A stretch of DNA of 58,061 bases from Pseudodesulfovibrio sp. (GCF_028692895.1 NZ_JAQUWN010000021.1:1-58061), one strand, 5' to 3'; counted from the stretch's first letter, positions 24,931-34,159 are shown. Program-made: numbers and translations. Notes: generated by a model not told the origin, from the letters alone.

Positions 24931-26307
24931 TCAGGGCCGGGGTTTTGACGGCGCGGGCCCCGGACCGGGCAGGACCACGATGGACCCCACGGTCTCCAGC
25001 AGGATGCCGCCGGGCCGGGCCAGGTCGGACCGCTCCAGGCCGGGCTCCAGGGTGGTGATAACCGCCCCGCCCACGACCTTGCGCCCATAGGCCCCCTTGC
25101 TGCCCGTCCTGAGCCCCCACAGGGCGTGCAGGACCACGGGCCGGCCGTCATGTCGGCCGATGTAGAGCATGATGTGGCCGGGCTTGCGCACCAGGGTCAA
25201 AAACGGGGTGGCGTAATCGAGGATAATTTGCTTCTTGACCGCGCGCGTCAGGCCCTCCAGGGGAATGGCCACGCCCGCCCTGGCCTGCTGGCTGGAGTTG
25301 CGCGGCAGGAAGATGCCGAACGGCGCCATCAGGTCCATGGTCAGGGCCGAGCAGTCGCGGTCGCCGTACAGCCCGCCCCAGCCGTAGGGGCGTCCGAGCA
25401 TGGCGTTGGCCAGCCGCGCGAAGTTGGCCGGGGTCGGCGCCAGCGGCATGATCGCGGCGACGTCCCGTCCCAGCCGGGCGCGGTGCAGCACCGCGTTCCC
25501 CCGGTCGTCCCGCGCCGGGGCGGCCACCACCAATCCCTCCGTTCCCGCCTCCAGCACCGGCAGGACCATGCCCACCTCGCCGTCGAACAGGAACCGGCCG
25601 TCCTCGTCGCGCACCGGCTCGCGGTCGCGGGTCACGGCCGCATACACTCCGGTGCGATAGGCCTCGGCAAAGGCGTCGTCCACCCAGGCCACGTCGCGCA
25701 CCGGCACCCAGCCATAGGTGTAGCGCGACTCCACCAGCACCCACTGTCCGTCCGCGCTCAAATGGTCGGCATAAAGCGGCGTCCCGGCCAGGACCAGGGA
25801 ATTCTGCATGTAGTCGAAGGGGTACCCCTCGCCCGGCGTGCCCCACTGATAGAACACGGGCTCGGACGACGGCAGGGCGCGCATTCCCGTGTCGGTCACG
25901 GCCACGGCCCGGCGGCTCATCGAAGGATAGTCGTCCATCCGCGAGGCCGCGCGCATGCGGGCAAGCCACCCCGGATCGCGCGCCAGCGTGTTCTCGCCGT
26001 ACAGGACCTTGCCCGAAAACCGGTCCAGCCCCCAGAACGCGTCCTGCACCGTGGTCACCGGACGGCTGCGCTCCCAGGGCGCGAAGTGCGCGGCCAGGAA
26101 CCGGGCGTAGGCCCCCTGCTGCACGTCCGCACCCAACAGGGGCGCGTCCGGAGCCAAGCCGTGATACGCCCCGGCGTCCTGGGGCAGCTCGACCAGGTCC
26201 CCCACCGGCCCGTCCGTGCGCGCCGCACAGGCGGCCAGTACGAACAGGCAACCGACAACCACAAGCGACCCGGCCAGGCGGAACGGGCGCACGGACGGCC
26301 TGCGCAT
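24931..26307 (-). CDS. SH3-domain NlpC/P60-family peptidoglycan hydrolase, lipoprotein
   Basis: The product is 458 residues from ATG 26307; a TTG at 26310 is seven bases from AAGGAG and is an equally good start. LAGSLVVVGCLFVLAAC is a lipoprotein signal. The middle contains an N-terminal NlpC-associated region and SH3-like folds (MQNSLVLAGTPLYADHLSAD, WVLVESRYTYGWVPVRDVAW). The C-terminal NlpC/P60 domain has GWGGLYGDRDCSALTMDL with the catalytic Cys, and KPGHIMLYIG with the catalytic His. It should cut peptide cross-links or stem peptides of peptidoglycan in the periplasm. It starts 8 bp after the flavin reductase gene, with the ribosome site inside that gene's end. Confidence 0.88.
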   Translation of the reverse strand: MRRPSVRPFRLAGSLVVVGCLFVLAACAARTDGPVGDLVELPQDAGAYHGLAPDAPLLGADVQQGAYARFLAAHFAPWERSRPVTTVQDAFWGLDRFSGKVLYGENTLARDPGWLARMRAASRMDDYPSMSRRAVAVTDTGMRALPSSEPVFYQWGTPGEGYPFDYMQNSLVLAGTPLYADHLSADGQWVLVESRYTYGWVPVRDVAWVDDAFAEAYRTGVYAAVTRDREPVRDEDGRFLFDGEVGMVLPVLEAGTEGLVVAAPARDDRGNAVLHRARLGRDVAAIMPLAPTPANFARLANAMLGRPYGWGGLYGDRDCSALTMDLMAPFGIFLPRNSSQQARAGVAIPLEGLTRAVKKQIILDYATPFLTLVRKPGHIMLYIGRHDGRPVVLHALWGLRTGSKGAYGRKVVGGAVITTLEPGLERSDLARPGGILLETVGSIVVLPGPGPAPSKPRP

Positions 26308-26314
26308 CAACGGA

Positions 26315-26887
26315 CTACTCCTTCATGAACTTCTTGCCGATGTCGAAACCCTTGCCCACCAGTTGGCCCAGGCCGTAATAGCCCCGGCTGCCGGGCGCAA
26401 AAATCAGCGGCCGGACCTTCTCCGGATCGGGATTGCCGTCCGCCAGCTTGTCCTCGTCGCACTTCACGTCCTTGATCTCGCCCACCAGCATGGTGTGCGC
26501 GCCCAACTCGTAGGAGTGGATCAGCTCGCATTCCACAATGAGCGGGAATTCGTCGATGTACGGGGCCTGCACAACGTCGCTCGCCACCGTCGTCAGCCCG
26601 GTGGCGGAGAACTTGTCCACCTTGCGGCCCGACACCATGCCCAGATAGTCGGACTCGGCCGCCAGCCACTCCGGGCACACCGAAATCGTGAACGCCTTGT
26701 TCTTCAAGATGCCCGCATACGTGTGCCGCGACGGACGAACCGAAACGGTCATGCACGGCGGCTGGGAACTGCAAATGCCGCCCCACGCCGCAATCATCGC
26801 GTTGGGCTTGCCGTTCTCGTCATATGCGGAAATGGCCCACACCGGGGCGGGCTGCGCCAACGTCTTGGCGCCAAGCGACTTCTTCAT
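26315..26887 (-). CDS. Flavin reductase / flavoredoxin-like FMN-binding protein
   Basis: The product is 190 residues; ATG 26887 follows AGGAG. It belongs to the flavin-reductase-like split-barrel family: PAPVWAISAYDENGKPNAMI, WGGICSSQPPCMTVSVRPSR and HTYAGILKNKAFTISVC form the FMN site, followed by ECELIHSYELGAHTMLVGEI. In Desulfovibrio the related flavoredoxin takes part in thiosulfate reduction and electron transfer, but the sequence does not fix the partner. The C-terminal GYYGLGQLVGKGFDIGKKFM is typical of the family. It precedes the NlpC/P60 gene closely. Confidence 0.85.
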   Translation of the reverse strand: MKKSLGAKTLAQPAPVWAISAYDENGKPNAMIAAWGGICSSQPPCMTVSVRPSRHTYAGILKNKAFTISVCPEWLAAESDYLGMVSGRKVDKFSATGLTTVASDVVQAPYIDEFPLIVECELIHSYELGAHTMLVGEIKDVKCDEDKLADGNPDPEKVRPLIFAPGSRGYYGLGQLVGKGFDIGKKFMKE

Positions 26888-26985
26888 GACACGCTCTCCT
26901 TGAATAGTTGTTCCATGACGCACAGCCTACGGCAATCACGCCGAAAAAGAAACGGCCCCGGATGGTTCGCCGGAGAAGGGGGGCG

Positions 26986-27010
26986 GGGAATGCCTCCGGA
27001 GGCATTTCCC
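26986..27010. terminator. Inverted repeat after the U32-like gene
   Basis: GGGAATGCCTCC (26986-26997) and GGAGGCATTTCCC (26998-27010) form a stem without a loop 15 bp past the stop of the minus-strand U32-like gene. No T tract follows, so it may be a weak or Rho-assisted terminator. Confidence 0.4.
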
Positions 27011-27024
27011 ATGCCTGCCTCTCG

Positions 27025-28083
27025 CTACCGCAGCCTCTCCAGTCCCGGATCGCGTCGCACGGCGATGCGGGCCATGACCTGGGCGCACCATTGGCAGGCG
27101 CTGCAGTTCTTGTCGCAGGTGGTGACGTGGTCGATGAAGTCGGGGGGCAGGGCGTTGGCGGGGACGTGGAGGTGTGGAGCGAGGTCGCTCAGGGTATCGA
27201 GGAGTTGGAGGAGGTTGCCGGGGTGGGATTCGGCCAGGTAGGCGGCGAGGGCCTGTTGAAGGAAGGGCGCGCCGAGGTTGCGTCCGCAGAGTTTGAGGGC
27301 GTCGACGTGCGGGGCGTACCGGTCGGCGTCTTCGGGCCGGATGAAGGGGGAGGCGAGGACGGCGGCGGGGTTGTCGAGGAAGCGGCGGAGGCAGCCGAGG
27401 TCGCGGTTCATGGCGAAGGTGCGGTCCGGGCAGAGGCGGGTGTTGGCCAGGGCGATGTGGGCGTCGTGGGCGGGCTTGAAGGGGCAGTGGAGCAGGCAGC
27501 CTTCGTTGGCGATGAGCAGGAGCTTGAGGCCGGGGCGGGCGGCGCGCAGGGCGGCGGAGGTCTCGGCGAGGCGGGCCATGTCGCGGTTGAGGGCGCGGTC
27601 GAGGACCAGGCGGGAGGGCGGTTTGAAGGCGGTGGCGTCGATGAGGGCGAGCACGGCCAGGGCGGCGGGGGCGGAGTCGAGGCGCGCGTTGACGCTGGGC
27701 ACGGCTTCCAGGCGGCGGGCGGTGGCGGGCCGTGCGTCGGACAGGGCCTGGAGGAGGTAGGGGTCGGCGAAGACGAGACCGCGCACGTTGGGGTGTTCGG
27801 CGAACTGGTCCAGGGCGTCGGCGATGGTGTTGAGGGCGGAGGGGGAGAGGTAGGCGTCGGGCGCGTGCAGGCGGGCGTTGAGCAGGAGGAAGACGTCGGT
27901 GTCGGGCAGGGCGTTGATGGCGGCGTGGACGGCGGCCTGGCCGGTGTGTGCCGTGCGGCGCCGTGCGTCGGAAAGGGCTGGGTGGCCGGGGCCGAGGTGC
28001 AGGGCGTCCAGGGCGTGGGCGCGGGCGGCGAGGAAGGCGGTCCAGGCCGGGTCCGGGGTGAGGGGGGCTTCCAGGGGGAGCAT
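27025..28083 (-). CDS. Peptidase U32-like Fe-S barrel protein
   Basis: The product is 352 residues. The middle contains LLLIANEGCLLHCPFKPAHD (about residues 188-207), the U32-family signature (NEGC..CP...H), and DALKLCGRNLG further on. The C-terminus has CDKNCSACQWC, supplying more cysteines. U32-like proteins (UbiU/UbiV, RlhA, TrhP) use such cysteines for a 4Fe-4S cluster and act in hydroxylation of RNA or quinones, or as proposed proteases. This member is shorter and divergent, so the substrate is unknown. Its ATG 28083 overlaps the stop of the hydrolase gene upstream, indicating translational coupling. Confidence 0.65.
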   Translation of the reverse strand: MLPLEAPLTPDPAWTAFLAARAHALDALHLGPGHPALSDARRRTAHTGQAAVHAAINALPDTDVFLLLNARLHAPDAYLSPSALNTIADALDQFAEHPNVRGLVFADPYLLQALSDARPATARRLEAVPSVNARLDSAPAALAVLALIDATAFKPPSRLVLDRALNRDMARLAETSAALRAARPGLKLLLIANEGCLLHCPFKPAHDAHIALANTRLCPDRTFAMNRDLGCLRRFLDNPAAVLASPFIRPEDADRYAPHVDALKLCGRNLGAPFLQQALAAYLAESHPGNLLQLLDTLSDLAPHLHVPANALPPDFIDHVTTCDKNCSACQWCAQVMARIAVRRDPGLERLR

Positions 28084-28084
28084 G

Positions 28085-28780
28085 TTAGTCGCCGCCCAGT
28101 GCGAAGGCGGCCACGGGTTCGGCCCATTGGGGCAGGGGGACGTAGAAGAGGCCGTGGCCCCGGTTGCTGCGCAGGGGAAGTTCGTTGAAGCGCAGGCCCG
28201 GCCCCCGGTGCTGGCCGCAGGCCTGGGCGCAGGAGCCCGCCTCCAGGTCGCCGACGGCGTATACCGAGAGGATGTGACCGGCGAGGCGCGCGCCGCGTTT
28301 GTGCTTGAGGAACTGCTGGTAGGGGGCGGCGGTCAGGCCCCGGCCGCATCCGGCCAGGATGGCGAAGCGCGCGTCGGGCAGGTTCAGGCTGGAGGCGGCG
28401 AGCAGGGCGATGTGGCCGCCCTTGGAGAATCCGGCCACGGTGATGTTGGCGGCCGGGACGCCCTTGGCCATGAGCCCGCGCACTTCCGCGGCCACGCGGT
28501 CCGCGTAGCGGTGGGGATTCACCTGGCCGCGCACCTCTTCGATGACGGTCAGGTCCCGGTCCTCGAAGTATTTGACGATGTCGTCATAGCGGTAGACGCC
28601 GTAGCGCGGGCTGGAGGCGTTCTTGCCCTGGGTCTCGACGGCGGCCCCGTGCAGGTAGATCAGGTATTTGGCCGAGCGGTCCGGGTGGACGAGGGCCTTT
28701 TCGAAGGAAACGGCCGTCGCGTTCCGGGGCAGGGCCAGGAGCGCGGCGGCGATGAGCAGCGGGAGGATGGTTCGGGACAT
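28085..28780 (-). CDS. Exported alpha/beta-hydrolase
   Basis: The product is 231 residues. MSRTILPLLIAAALLALP with an ATAVS cleavage site is a signal peptide. YLIYLHGAAVE gives the oxyanion-hole strand, ITVAGFSKGGHIALLA the nucleophile elbow (GxSxG), DLEAGSC a possible acid and SNRGHGLFY the catalytic His. Two cysteines near residue 190 may be bonded. It probably hydrolyses an ester or amide in the periplasm. The U32-like gene begins at its stop codon. Confidence 0.8.
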   Translation of the reverse strand: MSRTILPLLIAAALLALPRNATAVSFEKALVHPDRSAKYLIYLHGAAVETQGKNASSPRYGVYRYDDIVKYFEDRDLTVIEEVRGQVNPHRYADRVAAEVRGLMAKGVPAANITVAGFSKGGHIALLAASSLNLPDARFAILAGCGRGLTAAPYQQFLKHKRGARLAGHILSVYAVGDLEAGSCAQACGQHRGPGLRFNELPLRSNRGHGLFYVPLPQWAEPVAAFALGGD

Positions 28781-28868
28781 GGGAACTCCTTGCCGGGCAG
28801 TGTAGCCCGTGTCCCGGCCCGAGGCAAACGGTCCGGCCCGGCCGCGGGGCCGGGCGCGGTCCGGTTGG

Positions 28869-30857
28869 TCAGAACCGCTCGAACTCCGCGCCGTTGTCGC
28901 CGATGGGTTTGATCGTGCTTCGGGGCTTCCCGGCGGGCAGGGCTTCCTGCCGGGGCCGGGCCCGCCGGGCGGGCGCGCCCTGGCCGACCTTGAAAAAGGT
29001 CATGGCCTGGGCCAGGAGCTGGGCCTGGCCGGAGAGCTCCTCTGCGGTGGAGGCCATTTCCTCGGATGCCGAGGCGTTGGTCTGGATGACGGAGTCGAGC
29101 TGGCCCACGGCCGAGGATATCTCGGCGATGCCCTTGTCCTGCTCCAGGCAGGCGGCGGTGATTTCCTGGACCAGTTCGGCGGTCCGGCTGATCTGCGGCA
29201 CCAGTTCGTCGAGCATCTTGCCCGCGCGGTCGGCCACGGCCACGGACTGGTCCGAAATCTCGCCGATCTCCTCGGCGGCCTTGCCGGAGCGTTCGGCCAG
29301 TTGGCGCACCTCGGCGGCCACCACGGCGAAGCCCTTGCCGTGCTCGCCCGCGCGGGCGGCCTCGATGGCCGCGTTCAGGGCGAGGAGGTTGGTCTGGCGC
29401 GCGATGTCCTGGATGATGGTGATGCGTTCGGCGATGGACTTGAGGGCGTGTACGGCCTCGCTCACGGCCTGGCCGCTGTCGCCCGCGCCCTTTGCCGCCG
29501 CCGCGGCGATATCCTCGGTCAGGCGGGCGTTGTCCGCGTTGGTGCGGATGCCCGCGGCCATCTCCTCCATGGAGGCGGAGACCTGTTCGATGGCGGCGGC
29601 CTGCTCGGTGACGGACTGCGAGAGGCCCTGGGACGAGGCGGAGAGTTCCTCGGACCCGGAGGAAACCACGTCCGTGGCCGAATTCACGTCGCCCACCACC
29701 TTGCCCAGGGCGTCGGCCATGGAGGTCAGGGAGGCGGCGAGCTGGCCCACTTCGTCCGACTGGCTCAGGTCCACCGAGGCGGTCAGGTCGCCGGTGGACA
29801 CGGTCTGGGCGAATTCCATGCCCTTCCTGAGCGGGCCGATGATGCCCCGGGCGATGATCCAGGCGAGCAGGGAGCCGACGAGGATGGCGGCGATGGCGAA
29901 GGCGACCACCCAGGCCAGGGTGGTGGAGGCCGAGTGGAGCATCTGCTGGTCGGTCATGATGTGCGTGGTGATCTGCGCCATGATTTCATTGAGGATTTTC
30001 TGCACCTTGTTCAGGGCGGGCATGGTCACGGTGGCGTAGGTGTGGCGGGCCGTGTCAAAGCCCTCCTGCCGTCCGTCGTTGAGGGCGATGACGCCGTCGA
30101 TGGCCGACAGGGTGCGCTCGGCCAGGGGATTGGTGTCGCCCTCGAAGGTCATGACGGCCGCGTCCCGGTCGGCGGCGAGTTCGCGGTCGATGACCAGGGC
30201 GGACGCGTGCAGGGCCGCGTGGGGCTCGTAAATGGCGCGGACCTTGGTGGCGAACTCGGGGTCGGCCTCCATGCGCCCCCTGGTGTCGTCGGAGTATAGC
30301 CATTTGCCCAGGCCGCACTGGTGCGGGTCGGCCTGGACGCCCGTGGTGCGCGCGTCCGGGGCGAGGAGGGCGTCCTTGACCTTGCCTATCCAGATCAGAT
30401 GATCGAGCTTCTTGTCGCGCAGGAAGCCGCCCAGGGCCACGTCTGCCGGGGCGTACTCCTGGCCGATGGTCACGGCGGAGGCGTGCAGATCATTGTGAAA
30501 TTTCTCGATTTCGGCCAGCAGCGGCTTGATGGCGGGGACCAGCGTTTCGGCCCTGGTGCGGGCGTCGCTGTAATACCATTTGCCGAAGGCGCATTGGCGG
30601 GGGTCCGTCTGGACGGTCAGGGTGTTGACGTGCGTGTCGGTCAGCAGCTCGTTGACCTTCTCCGCCCATTTGAGGTGGTCCACCACCCGTTGGGTGAAAT
30701 TGCCCCTGAGCCTGTTGCCCTCGATGACCTCGCGCGCGTTGCCCACGATGCCCTTGATGCCCATGATGGACCAGCCGCCCAGTGCGACCAGCAGCAACAG
30801 CACCGATCCGAACCCTATGCCGAATTTGACGCAGAGCCTGCAATCCTTCCAACGCAT
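28869..30857 (-). CDS. Methyl-accepting chemotaxis protein with two CZB domains
   Basis: The product is 662 residues; ATG 30857 is six bases after GGAGG, better than the in-frame ATG at 30869. TM1 (residues 13-34) is followed by two tandem CZB-like zinc-binding domains: [14 protein letters not shown] with [13 protein letters not shown] and FHNDLHASA, then [14 protein letters not shown] with [11 protein letters not shown] and [12 protein letters not shown]2 is near residues 315-340, then HAMP ([20 protein letters not shown]) and a full signalling domain with [23 protein letters not shown] domains bind zinc through a Cys and three His and sense zinc or reactive chlorine. It faces the phage-like promoter block across 128 bp. 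Confidence 0.9.
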   Translation of the reverse strand: MRWKDCRLCVKFGIGFGSVLLLLVALGGWSIMGIKGIVGNAREVIEGNRLRGNFTQRVVDHLKWAEKVNELLTDTHVNTLTVQTDPRQCAFGKWYYSDARTRAETLVPAIKPLLAEIEKFHNDLHASAVTIGQEYAPADVALGGFLRDKKLDHLIWIGKVKDALLAPDARTTGVQADPHQCGLGKWLYSDDTRGRMEADPEFATKVRAIYEPHAALHASALVIDRELAADRDAAVMTFEGDTNPLAERTLSAIDGVIALNDGRQEGFDTARHTYATVTMPALNKVQKILNEIMAQITTHIMTDQQMLHSASTTLAWVVAFAIAAILVGSLLAWIIARGIIGPLRKGMEFAQTVSTGDLTASVDLSQSDEVGQLAASLTSMADALGKVVGDVNSATDVVSSGSEELSASSQGLSQSVTEQAAAIEQVSASMEEMAAGIRTNADNARLTEDIAAAAAKGAGDSGQAVSEAVHALKSIAERITIIQDIARQTNLLALNAAIEAARAGEHGKGFAVVAAEVRQLAERSGKAAEEIGEISDQSVAVADRAGKMLDELVPQISRTAELVQEITAACLEQDKGIAEISSAVGQLDSVIQTNASASEEMASTAEELSGQAQLLAQAMTFFKVGQGAPARRARPRQEALPAGKPRSTIKPIGDNGAEFERF

Positions 30858-30985
30858 GACATCCTCCATGGTCGCCTCGGCGCCTTCCGGGCGTCGCCTT
30901 TCCTTCCCCTAGGCAGGCATCCTGTCCAATCAGGCAGCTTGGTACAATTATATTCTCCGCCCCGGCGGCGTCCCTGCCGGCCCCT

Positions 30986-31070
30986 GTCAAGCTGCCATGT
31001 ACCCCTTTTTTTACCCGTTTTGCCCCCTCTCGCTGCCGTTTTCCCCTGGGCCGAAAACCGGGGGTATACT
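30986..31070 (+). promoter_or_regulatory. Shared 85-bp promoter block, copy B
   Basis: Gapless match to 20401-20317 (minus) at 70 of 85 positions, with 30 identical bases at 31034-31063. Two direct CCGTTTT copies (near 31014 and 31036) and the inverted repeat GTTTTC-N9-GAAAAC (31038-31058) precede TATACT (31065-31070), a good -10. There is no TTGACA at the expected distance, so an activator or an alternative recognition is likely. The start codon of the holin-like gene is 57 bp on. Confidence 0.75.
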
Positions 31071-31126
31071 GCGCCCACGCCTGGAGGGGACAGCCCGCGA
31101 AAGCGGAATAATGAAGGAATAATCAA

Positions 31127-31531
31127 ATGTTGGCTATAATCGGAGCGATGGCCGGATTCCTGACCACGGTGGTGGAGGGCGTCACGGGCCACATGCGGCA
31201 GAAGCAGGAGCTGAAGAAGGCGGTCATGGAGAACCGAATGCGGCTCGCGCAGAGCGACAGCGAGTTCAACCACGAGTGGGAGATGAAGCAGTTGGAGAAC
31301 GCGGGCTGGAAGGACGACGTGCTCTTCTTCGCCTGGATCGGTTTCTTCATCTGGAGCGGCGTGGACCCCGAGGGGGCGGCGGAGGTCATCCGTGCCTGGG
31401 AGAACCTGCCCGACTGGTTTCTCCAGATCACCTTCTGGGTGGTGGCGGCCGTGCTCGGGGTGAAGAAGATCGGCGACTACCTGCCCTCGGCCATCCGGGG
31501 GCTCAGGGATGCGGCCGGAGGACCTCGATGA
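31127..31531 (+). CDS. Phage holin-like membrane protein
   Basis: The product is 134 residues from ATG 31127 after AAGGA. A first hydrophobic helix (MLAIIGAMAGFLTTVVEGV) is followed by a charged helix (RQKQELKKAVMENRMRLAQ), and two more hydrophobic helices (VLFFAWIGFFIWSGV; LQITFWVVAAVLGVK). This resembles the 3-TM holins found in phages and gene transfer agents. It is translationally coupled to the next gene (ATGA overlap). It is the first gene behind the shared promoter block. Confidence 0.65.
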   Translation: MLAIIGAMAGFLTTVVEGVTGHMRQKQELKKAVMENRMRLAQSDSEFNHEWEMKQLENAGWKDDVLFFAWIGFFIWSGVDPEGAAEVIRAWENLPDWFLQITFWVVAAVLGVKKIGDYLPSAIRGLRDAAGGPR

Positions 31532-31743
31532 GCGCCCTGGACCGCGAGGACCTGCACGACATGCTGGTGCGCATCGACGAGCGCGTCAAGGCCATCCAGG
31601 AGGACATCCGCGAGATCAACGAGGCGCGGAGCTGCGTGGGCCACGACGTGAAAATCCGCTCCCTGGAGCGGATGGTCTGGGGATGCGTGGTCGGCATGGC
31701 GGGCATGGGCGCCCGGCTGGTCATGGACGCGTTCGGGCGCTGA
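31528..31743 (+). CDS. XhlA-like small phage membrane protein
   Basis: The product is 71 residues and starts inside the stop codon of the holin-like gene (ATGA). A coiled-coil segment (DMLVRIDERVKAIQEDIREI) precedes one transmembrane helix (MVWGCVVGMAGMGARLVM). The layout matches haemolysin XhlA-type accessory holins, which assist cell lysis. Homology is not certain for such a short protein; context supports it. Confidence 0.6.
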   Translation: MSALDREDLHDMLVRIDERVKAIQEDIREINEARSCVGHDVKIRSLERMVWGCVVGMAGMGARLVMDAFGR

Positions 31744-31745
31744 GC

Positions 31746-32828
31746 CTAGGGCCGGGCGGGCGGAGGAGGCGGCCGGCGCCCTTCGTCCCCGCCAGCCGGT
31801 CCGGGGGCGTCCGGCCCGGGCTCCCCGGCGGGGGGCGCGGGTTTGGGCTCGGGCTTGGCGGGCGCGGACGCGGTCGGTTTGGGCTTGGGGCTCTTGGCTG
31901 CGGCTGCGGCCTTGGCCCTGTAGTCCCGGATCATGTCGGCATAGGCGGCCTGGGCCTTGGCGTCCCCCTCGGCCTTGGCCAGGGTCAGCGCCTTGGCGGC
32001 TGCGGCCGCGGCTCCGGCATAGTCCTCGGTCCCGGCCAGCGCGTTGGCCAGCAGGGCCGGAAAGGTCGAGTCCGTGGGGGAGAACTCCGAGGCGCGCCGG
32101 AAGTCGGACGCCGCCTCCGCGTACTTGGACATGCGCATGTAGAGCGAGCCCCTGGCCAGGAGCAGGTCCACGGACTGGGAGTCCAGGCTCAGGGCCTGGG
32201 TCAGGTCGTGGACGGCCTCCGGGTCCCGGCCCAGGGCGGCCTGGGCCATGCCCCGGCCGTAGTACGCGTCGCGGTTGGCCGGATTGAGGGCAAGGGCGCG
32301 GCCGAAGTCGGCCACGGCATCCTCGTAGCGTCGGGTCCGGTTGTAGCAGCCGCCCCGGTAGGCATAGGCCTCGGAGATGGTGTCGTCCTGCTCCAGCACG
32401 CGGGAGAAGTCCGCCACCGCGTCGGCGTAGTCGCCGTTGTGATACCGGATCAGCCCTCGCGTGAACCGGCCCTTGATGTGGTTCGGGTCGAGCCTGAGGA
32501 CCCTGTCGATGTCGGTCTGGGCCTCGTCCCAGCGGTTTTTCTCCATGAGCAGGAGCGCCCGCTGGTAACGGGCGGCCGCCAGGTTCGGGTCCAGCTCCAC
32601 CGCCTCGTCGAGGTAGGAGAGGGCGGCTTCGTCGTCCAGGTATTCGCCGTCGTGGTAGAGCTGCACGGCCTTGTCCAGGGCGTCGGCGGCCATGGCTTCG
32701 CGCTTCTGCTGCTCCAGGTCCTGTGCGGCGAGGCCCGGCCGCGCGCCCGCGGGCGTCTTGGCGGAGCCCAGGCACCCGGCCAGGGCGAGCAGGAGGCACA
32801 GACAAACAATCGGGGCGGTCTTGCTCAT
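31746..32828 (-). CDS. TPR-repeat lipoprotein
   Basis: The product is 360 residues from ATG 32828. IVCLCLLLALAGCLGSAKT is a lipoprotein signal with lipobox LAGC. Residues 45-290 are about seven TPR units, for example AALSYLDEAVELDPNLAAARY, GLIRYHNGDYADAVADFSRV, GCYNRTRRYEDAVADFGRAL. The C-terminal 50 residues are a Pro/Ala/Lys linker that ends in RPPPPPARP. It is a periplasmic scaffold of unknown partner. It is odd that it sits on the opposite strand exactly between the XhlA-like and terminase genes (3 bp and 54 bp away), splitting the phage-like cassette. Confidence 0.85.
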   Translation of the reverse strand: MSKTAPIVCLCLLLALAGCLGSAKTPAGARPGLAAQDLEQQKREAMAADALDKAVQLYHDGEYLDDEAALSYLDEAVELDPNLAAARYQRALLLMEKNRWDEAQTDIDRVLRLDPNHIKGRFTRGLIRYHNGDYADAVADFSRVLEQDDTISEAYAYRGGCYNRTRRYEDAVADFGRALALNPANRDAYYGRGMAQAALGRDPEAVHDLTQALSLDSQSVDLLLARGSLYMRMSKYAEAASDFRRASEFSPTDSTFPALLANALAGTEDYAGAAAAAAKALTLAKAEGDAKAQAAYADMIRDYRAKAAAAAKSPKPKPTASAPAKPEPKPAPPAGEPGPDAPGPAGGDEGRRPPPPPARP

Positions 32829-32881
32829 GGCACCAGGATACCCCCGGAGGTCCGACCCGTCAACAAAAGGAATAAAATGAA

Positions 32882-34159
32882 GTGACAAGCGAACTCTACA
32901 TACCAAGGAAACACCAGGCCGAAATAGAGGCCGGGATGGCCCGGTTTTCGGTCCTGGTATGTCACCGCCGGTTCGGCAAGACCGTGCTGTCGGTGAACCG
33001 GCTGATCCGGGCGGCCAGGGAAACCAAACTGCCCGACTGGCGCGGGGCCTACATCGCTCCGCTCTACAAACAGGCCAAGACCGTGGTCTGGGACGAGCTC
33101 AAGCGCTACTGCGGCCTGGGCACGGACGCGTGCGACGCGAAGTTCAACGAGACCGAGCTGCGGGCGGACTTCGCCAACGGCGCGCGCATCCGTCTCTTCG
33201 GGGCGGAGAACCCGGACTCGCTGCGCGGCATGTACCTGGACGGCGTGGTCTTCGACGAGGTTGCCCAGATGCCCTACCGGGTCTGGACCGAGGTCATCCG
33301 GCCAGCCCTGTCCGACCGGCTGGGCTGGGCCCTGTTCATCGGCACGCCCCAGGGCAAGAACGCGCTGTGGCGCATCTGGGAGAGCGGCCGGGCCGATCCG
33401 GACTGGTTCACGGCCATGTACCGCGCCTCCGAGACCGGGATCATCGACCCGGACGAGCTGAAGGCCGCGTCGCGGGAGATGTCGCCCGAGGAGTACGAGC
33501 AGGAGTTCGAGTGCTCGTTCACCGCGGCCATCCGGGGCGCGTACTTCGGCAGCCTCATGGGCGAGGCGGACAAGGAGGGGCGCGTCACCGATGTCCCGGC
33601 CGACCGGACCCTGCCGGTCCACACGGCCTGGGACCTGGGCATGAGCGACTCCACGGCCATCTGGTTCGTCCAGGCCAGGCCCGGCGGGCGGTACGCGGTG
33701 GTGGACTACTACGAGGCCACGGGCATGGGGCTCGACCACTACGCCCGGGTCCTGGACGAGCGCGGCTACAAGTACGGCTCGCACATCGCGCCCCACGACA
33801 TCCGCGTGCGCGAGCTGGGCACGGGCAAGTCCCGGCTGGAGATCGCGCGGTCGCTGGGCATTCGCTTCGTCATCGCGCCCAACATCCCGGTCCAGGACGG
33901 CATCAACGCGGTGCGCGCCCTGCTCCCGGCCTGCTGGTTCGACGAGCGGCGGTGCGCGCCGGGCATCGAGGCCCTGCGCCACTACCGGCGGACCTTCAAC
34001 GAGCGCATGGGCGACTTCGCGGCCCACCCCCTGCACGACTGGACCAGTCACGCGGTGGACGCCTTCCGGTATTTCGCCGTGGGCTTCCGCCAGCCCGGGA
34101 CCGGTCCGCGCCCGGCCACGGCCGACAACGACTACCATCCCTTCGGGAGGAACAGATGA
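32882..34159 (+). CDS. Phage terminase large subunit-like protein
   Basis: The product is 425 residues. The start is GTG 32882 with AAAGGA upstream; a three-codon ATG-AAG-TGA lies across it. The ATPase half has an Arg-rich Walker A, LVCHRRFGKTVLSVN (Lys33), and Walker B LDGVVFDEVAQMP near residue 120, with IGTPQGKN as coupling motif. The RNase-H-like nuclease half shows HTAWDLGMSDSTAIWF, then AHIAPHD-like HIAPHDIRV, and LHDWTSHAVDAFRYF, giving the metal-binding acidic residues. It should package DNA into a capsid. Length is near normal and no disruption is seen. No small terminase, portal or capsid gene is nearby. Confidence 0.88.
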   Translation: MTSELYIPRKHQAEIEAGMARFSVLVCHRRFGKTVLSVNRLIRAARETKLPDWRGAYIAPLYKQAKTVVWDELKRYCGLGTDACDAKFNETELRADFANGARIRLFGAENPDSLRGMYLDGVVFDEVAQMPYRVWTEVIRPALSDRLGWALFIGTPQGKNALWRIWESGRADPDWFTAMYRASETGIIDPDELKAASREMSPEEYEQEFECSFTAAIRGAYFGSLMGEADKEGRVTDVPADRTLPVHTAWDLGMSDSTAIWFVQARPGGRYAVVDYYEATGMGLDHYARVLDERGYKYGSHIAPHDIRVRELGTGKSRLEIARSLGIRFVIAPNIPVQDGINAVRALLPACWFDERRCAPGIEALRHYRRTFNERMGDFAAHPLHDWTSHAVDAFRYFAVGFRQPGTGPRPATADNDYHPFGRNR

